Source: Apostichopus japonicus
Lineage: Eukaryota > Echinodermata > Holothuroidea > Aspidochirotida > Stichopodidae
Length of the DNA: 64,000 bases
Reading direction: 5' to 3'
NCBI RefSeq assembly: GCF_037975245.1
Contig: NC_092569.1
Coordinates: 22,720,168-22,784,167, forward strand
Made by a program: the position numbers and the translations under genes. Below the pieces are notes generated by a model. The model did not search any database, was not told where the DNA came from, and was given only the letters and a program-made list of their open reading frames with translations. Shown here piece by piece: positions 59,576-64,000 of the stretch. Numbering within the stretch: position 1 is the stretch's first letter; each line of letters begins with the position of its first letter.

Positions 59576-62429
59576 AAAAGATAAATTGCGATCAACATAT
59601 TTACCCTTAACTCTAGACAAATCGATTCCCTTATGAGACTCTGAAAGACGGAACTTTTTGTTTGAGAAAAGAAACTTAATCTATTAGATCAAAAAATTCT
59701 TTGGAATGTTTTACATTCCTGTAACTTTAGCATAAATGTCATGCTTTCATGTTTTTCATGGGGTTTATACAATTCATTTATTTGAATACATTCTGGTTAT
59801 TTCACGATTGCTTCATTTCAAGATACATTTACAAAACTATTGATATTAAGATTATCATGATAGTTATCCTTAACATTTTAGCAAGACTTTGGTACATTAC
59901 CTGTAATGTAACTTGACATAAATCAATATGAAAAGTCAGAGAAAAATAAATAAATGTTGCTTCCTGTTTGTTCAAAATTACTGTGTCGTCCTTCATAAAT
60001 TAGTTTACGTTCTTATTGCTTCACTTTTATGGAAGGTGACGCGGGGGGGGGGGGACTCGGGAGATTGCAGAACACGCAATTGATTTACATGTTCTTTGTA
60101 CTTTGTCGGAAGCTATCATGTAAAACACCGTTGGCAGTGACAATAAAAGTTGAAAAACCCTGCTCTTGCTAAATCAAATAAAAAAAGCAAGAAAGAGGAA
60201 ATAAAATACTCATAAATCAACTAAGACAAATAAATAAATACCACACGATTACGTCACAGAAGGTCAAATATATATATACAAAAGTTTCAAGACTTGAAGG
60301 AAAAAATTCTAATATAAGTTTTACCAAAAGTAAGCATTCCCTAATATTCAACAACAATAGATCCCTTGAAATATAAAATGTGAAATATTATAACTTCAAG
60401 TATCTTTCCATTTTGAAAGATAACTAGGCAACAACTCAAAGCGCCAAGTTTTCATCTTCTGCAAATTTGTAAAAAAACCTGATGTATTGCATGTGCAAAG
60501 CAAGATTCCCATAAGTTTGATGCGTATGTCGAGATGTTAATAAATATAAAAGATTCCCACATTTTACCGTTTTGCACCGACAGAGTTTATATTTGAGAGC
60601 TTTTATTTTAAATAATTGACTTTTTGAATGGGAATACCGAGAATAAACATTTTAAAGACTAGAGTTTCTCACCAACCGATATTTGCATAATGTGCATAAT
60701 ACCGTTTTACCGCAGCTTTACTCCATGTTCTACTCTCCAAGGAAAGGACGTTTCTAAGCTTCAGCCCTTAAAAGCATTAACACTGGTCCGGCTTATAATT
60801 CAGTGACATTTAAAGCAATGAAACATATGATTTGGGAGGCCTTGGGTACGATCCCTGACCGTCAAAAGAAAGGTGGGTTCTAGTTTGGTGTTGGTTTTAT
60901 TTATTTAGCTATTCTGTTGTTTTTATCAATTTTATTACTAATGCTTACTTCTTACTAATGCGTGGCGACGGGGAGTAAGTTCATTCAAAGAGCCAAATCC
61001 TTTAAGCGGAATGCAGCGACTTCAATGAGTAGTTACCCTGAACAAGGAAAGCAGAGCAATGTTAGCAAGACATTTCATAAACATATAGCAGAAGCAGAAT
61101 AATAGGGGCGACATACTTAGCAGTCGTTATTAGAAGTTAACTCACTACATACTTAAACACAGTTCGACAAACTGCCCCGTATTTTTTGGATAAGATTTGT
61201 TTGTAACACTGAAATGCCATCCAGTGCTTCGATTAGTAATACGTTAGTATAGAATCAGTGAGCATTTCACATGCCTTCCAATGCGTGGTACTTCATTACT
61301 TCATAAGTTATACGAGATTCAGTTTATTCAAGTCAAAACTTTCGTGAGCGAATAACAAACGGTTGTCCAAGTTTAACCATGGCTTACCTACACGTATTGG
61401 TCTTGTAGATGTTTACGCAAGAATTTGTATTGTAATACAAGCAAACTTTATGCAAATAAAGAAAACTGAATCCAGTGAAATAATAATGAATCCTTAATAT
61501 TAAATATATAACTGAAATGTTTGTTTTGTAAATCGAAAAATGTTGACACTTTATCAGCAGAGAGTTGGGACGTGGAAGTTTAATACCTTCCCACTCGAAT
61601 GACCACCAGAAAAAAAAAACACTAACTTGTTTAATCGGTAAGACTGTCTTTTATCTGTTTAAGATGATATTTTTTGTTTGGATTTGTAACACAGAATATA
61701 AACAAACAGCAAGACAAAAATTTAGACAACGAGCTCTTGATTTCAAGGATTTACTGCCGGCGAACACACCATCGTATACATGACTTAAAGGTTAATGAAT
61801 CACTATTAAAATAATTTGTTCTCAATTCCCAATATTTATTCACTCATTAACGTTCATATAACATACATAATATTACAATACTTCGAATGAAAGTTCATTT
61901 ATTGAAATTAAACACTAGTGTGCTAAGGCTTTCTGGTCACTTCGCCCAACAACCATTTCGCCCAACTGCCATTTCGCCCAACCAGCATGGTCATTTCGCC
62001 CAACCAGCCTGGTCATTTCGCCAAATCAGCCTGGTCATTTCGCCTAACCAGCCATTTTTCCTACAGGAAAGCCTATTGCCTATAACCTATGAAAGGTGAT
62101 TGTATGTGGTCACAGCGCAATATGCAGGAAAAATCTTTTGTTCTCCTGCTTATTTGCTTAAATCATGAACATGTATAGCTTCTTGAATAACGATACCAAG
62201 TTAATTTTCCAGGACCAAAACTTACCTTTTTTAATATAAATAATAACTCTGGCAAAGAGAAATTTTTAACATTAATTCCAACTAAGCTTGTCAGACCTAT
62301 TGAAGTCTTCACACCCATGTATTGATATTCAACTCATAAAGTACCGATGTCCACAAAACACTGCAGACTTTGATGTAGGTGTTTATAGTTGGATGTAATT
62401 GTTAATCGTTTGAGTCCCTTTCATATTAA
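59576..62429. other. intergenic, upstream flank of gene 5; no gene recognised
   Basis: From about 60010 it is collinear with 13560-16369. A G tract lies near 60045-60054. Two open frames in the two copies (15008 and 61565) share a run ending FKDLLPANT, but differ in length and in the upstream frame, so I do not call them genes. A 22-bp-type repeat lies at 61935-62050. Confidence 0.6.
61935..62050. repeat. short tandem repeat, CATTTCGCCCAACCAGCCTGGT-type units
   Basis: Six TTCGCC-containing units: three of 14-18 bp, then three of about 21 bp with CCAGCCTGGT spacers. The copy near 15300 lacks it, so it arose or was inserted after the duplication. Confidence 0.85.
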
Positions 62430-63111
62430 TTTTTATATGATGATTGTTAGTCTTACTTTTTCATCAGAATAGCCCTGCTAGCAATATACAGTTAGGTGAT
62501 TTACTGCCTTTACTTTACTGTCAGCGCATATCGTAGTTCTTTCATCTTTTCGTCAGGGCGTTAACAAAAAGTGCAGGGTTTGACGGGAATTAGAACCCCT
62601 AGAAGTCCTAGATTGGCTTCCCATAAACCTCAACCCTTTTCTCTACAGTTAAGGTTTAATCTGAATACAGAAATATTTAATTAAAGTAATTTAAATCATA
62701 TTTATTTCAACCACGGCTATGTAGCTTTACGTTATGGACTTAACTGAAAATCACAGTTTTGTTTTCCGAAAGAGATCACGAGGGGAAGAATCATATCAAG
62801 ATGGCTGACTCATAGTTTGTACTGTACGATATCAGTAGTCTCGATATCCGTGTCCAAAGATGTTTGACTTCCTTGTTCTTCGGTCTACCGACGCTGGTAA
62901 GAGGCAAAATTTAGCGTAAAGTGGGAGCTATAAACTATCATTTTACTATAATGCATTTTCCAAATGAGTTAACAATGTTCTGTATGTTCTACCGTACATT
63001 CTAAATTACTCGATACAAGGTACGTTATGTCATCGACAGAGGTGAAAGTCATTATCAACTTGAATTCAGAGAAGGGCGAGTCACCAGAAAAGATTTCACT
63101 CTTTCGTCAAA
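62430..63111 (+). promoter_or_regulatory. conserved 5' flank of gene 5 with AP-1-like site
   Basis: The shared upstream block, with TGACTCA (62806-62812) directly after AAGATGGC, about 306 bases before ATG, as in gene 3. Confidence 0.5.
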
Positions 63112-63189
63112 ATGATCAGCAAGTTTTATTCAATGTTTCAAGTTTTATTTTTTCTTTGGACAACTAGCTGCCTCGTTTGTCGTGAATCG
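63112..63189 (+). CDS. FREP gene 5 exon 1 (signal peptide); rest beyond the window
   Basis: 78 nt from ATG to donor GTAAGT, phase 0, as in genes 2-4. The only residue change against gene 4 is F to C near the end (LVCRES). Downstream sequence to 64000 matches intron 1 of gene 4, so exon 2 should lie roughly 5 kb further on. Whether the whole gene is intact cannot be seen. Confidence 0.85.
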
Positions 63190-64000
63190 GTAAGTTCTAG
63201 TACGTTTATATATTTTTAAATCTTCGGTCATATGCCGTAGTATAGGTATTCCAATGTACTTGCTCGGTAACAGAAATTTTTAGTAAAGTTATGATTGTTC
63301 AAAAGATGGTATAAGATATTGGTAATGGAGACATCATAATTCCTCAAATTACAGATTACAATTTTCATCTCTGTATAGAAACAAAAATGATGGTCTGTAT
63401 CAAAAGTGCGTGGAAAAAATTTCAGCAAAGTAATAATAAATGGAAAATATATGTCAGTGATTAGAGTTAACTCAGATCGGGTATACCTTATTCAAATTAA
63501 ATTAAGTACTTTCAAGTTATTTTTAACTCCCCACAAAAGGTTTTTGAACTTGAACCCAAAGAAAATCTAATAAATCTTTAACAGCACTCCTTTTCGACTA
63601 TATTTTAACAAATCAAGATTTAAAAAAAAGATATTCAAAAATCATTATTTATTATATTGTTTGCAAAGATATTTGAAATTAGATTTAAATTAGATTAAAT
63701 CTCATGCTTTCAAGTTCCTATGTTTTACATTTATCTTAGAAATTAAAAGCGTAAACTTTTAGACGTTCTGCAATGTATTGAAGAAGCCACTATTCTTTAT
63801 GTAAAATAAAGGTGTTAGATGAAAGATCGAATATTAAGGATGGGTTGTTTTTCAAATAAGAAAATTTATTTTAATATTAATAGTAACTTATTAACGCTCT
63901 AGAAACATTTAAGACATAAACTTGGAGTGACACATTCAAAGTTCTTTTAATATTATAAGTATAAAAGTTGTATAAAATATGAAGCTCATGTTGTTTTATT

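Overview
The window is eukaryotic, AT-rich and mostly non-coding. It holds a head-to-tail tandem array, all on the + strand, of secreted fibrinogen-related protein (FREP) genes. The fibrinogen C-terminal (FReD) exons, compact GT-AG introns and invertebrate non-LTR and foldback repeats fit an echinoderm. A sea cucumber is my best guess, because holothurians are known to carry fibrinogen-like secreted proteins. That placement is inference.

Layout. Gene 1 (5' end outside the window) runs from base 1 to 4607. A decayed FREP 3' end (7293-10600) follows; its last exon is split by a 5'-truncated LINE. Gene 2 spans 17045-26677, gene 3 29379-39065 and gene 4 43658-53580. A second relic (56690-59575) consists of a decayed promoter/first-exon region and an orphan last exon with a stop. 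The first exon of gene 5 (63112-63189) lies at the right edge. Genes 2-4 each have eight exons. Exon 1 is a signal peptide, exon 2 a linker, and exons 3-4 the N-terminal half of one FReD. Exon 5 is a TIL cysteine-rich domain, and exon 6 a TILa/VWC-like plus EGF-like segment running into the start of a second FReD. Exons 7-8 complete that second FReD. Intron 1 is about 5 kb in all three genes; the others are 0.2-1.5 kb.

The most interesting content is the architecture: a half FReD, then a zonadhesin/mucin-type TIL-TILa-EGF block, then a full FReD. Exons 5-7 form a phase 1-1 cassette, so joining exon 4 to exon 8 would give a single complete FReD in frame. Gene 1 has lost TIL and EGF by an in-frame deletion that fused exons 5 and 6. 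Gene 4 looks like a hybrid, with a 5' part like genes 2-3 and a 3' part from another lineage, the same one as the relic at 7.3-10.6 kb. Differences between genes concentrate in the ligand-pocket part of exon 8. This pattern suits a diversifying recognition-lectin family, but no function is shown by sequence alone.

Between genes I see duplicated flanks, (AT)n tracts, small tandem duplications, foldback elements and a composite DNA-transposon-like insertion in gene 1. I found no convincing gene outside the FREP family apart from the LINE reverse transcriptase fragment, and no convincing RNA gene.
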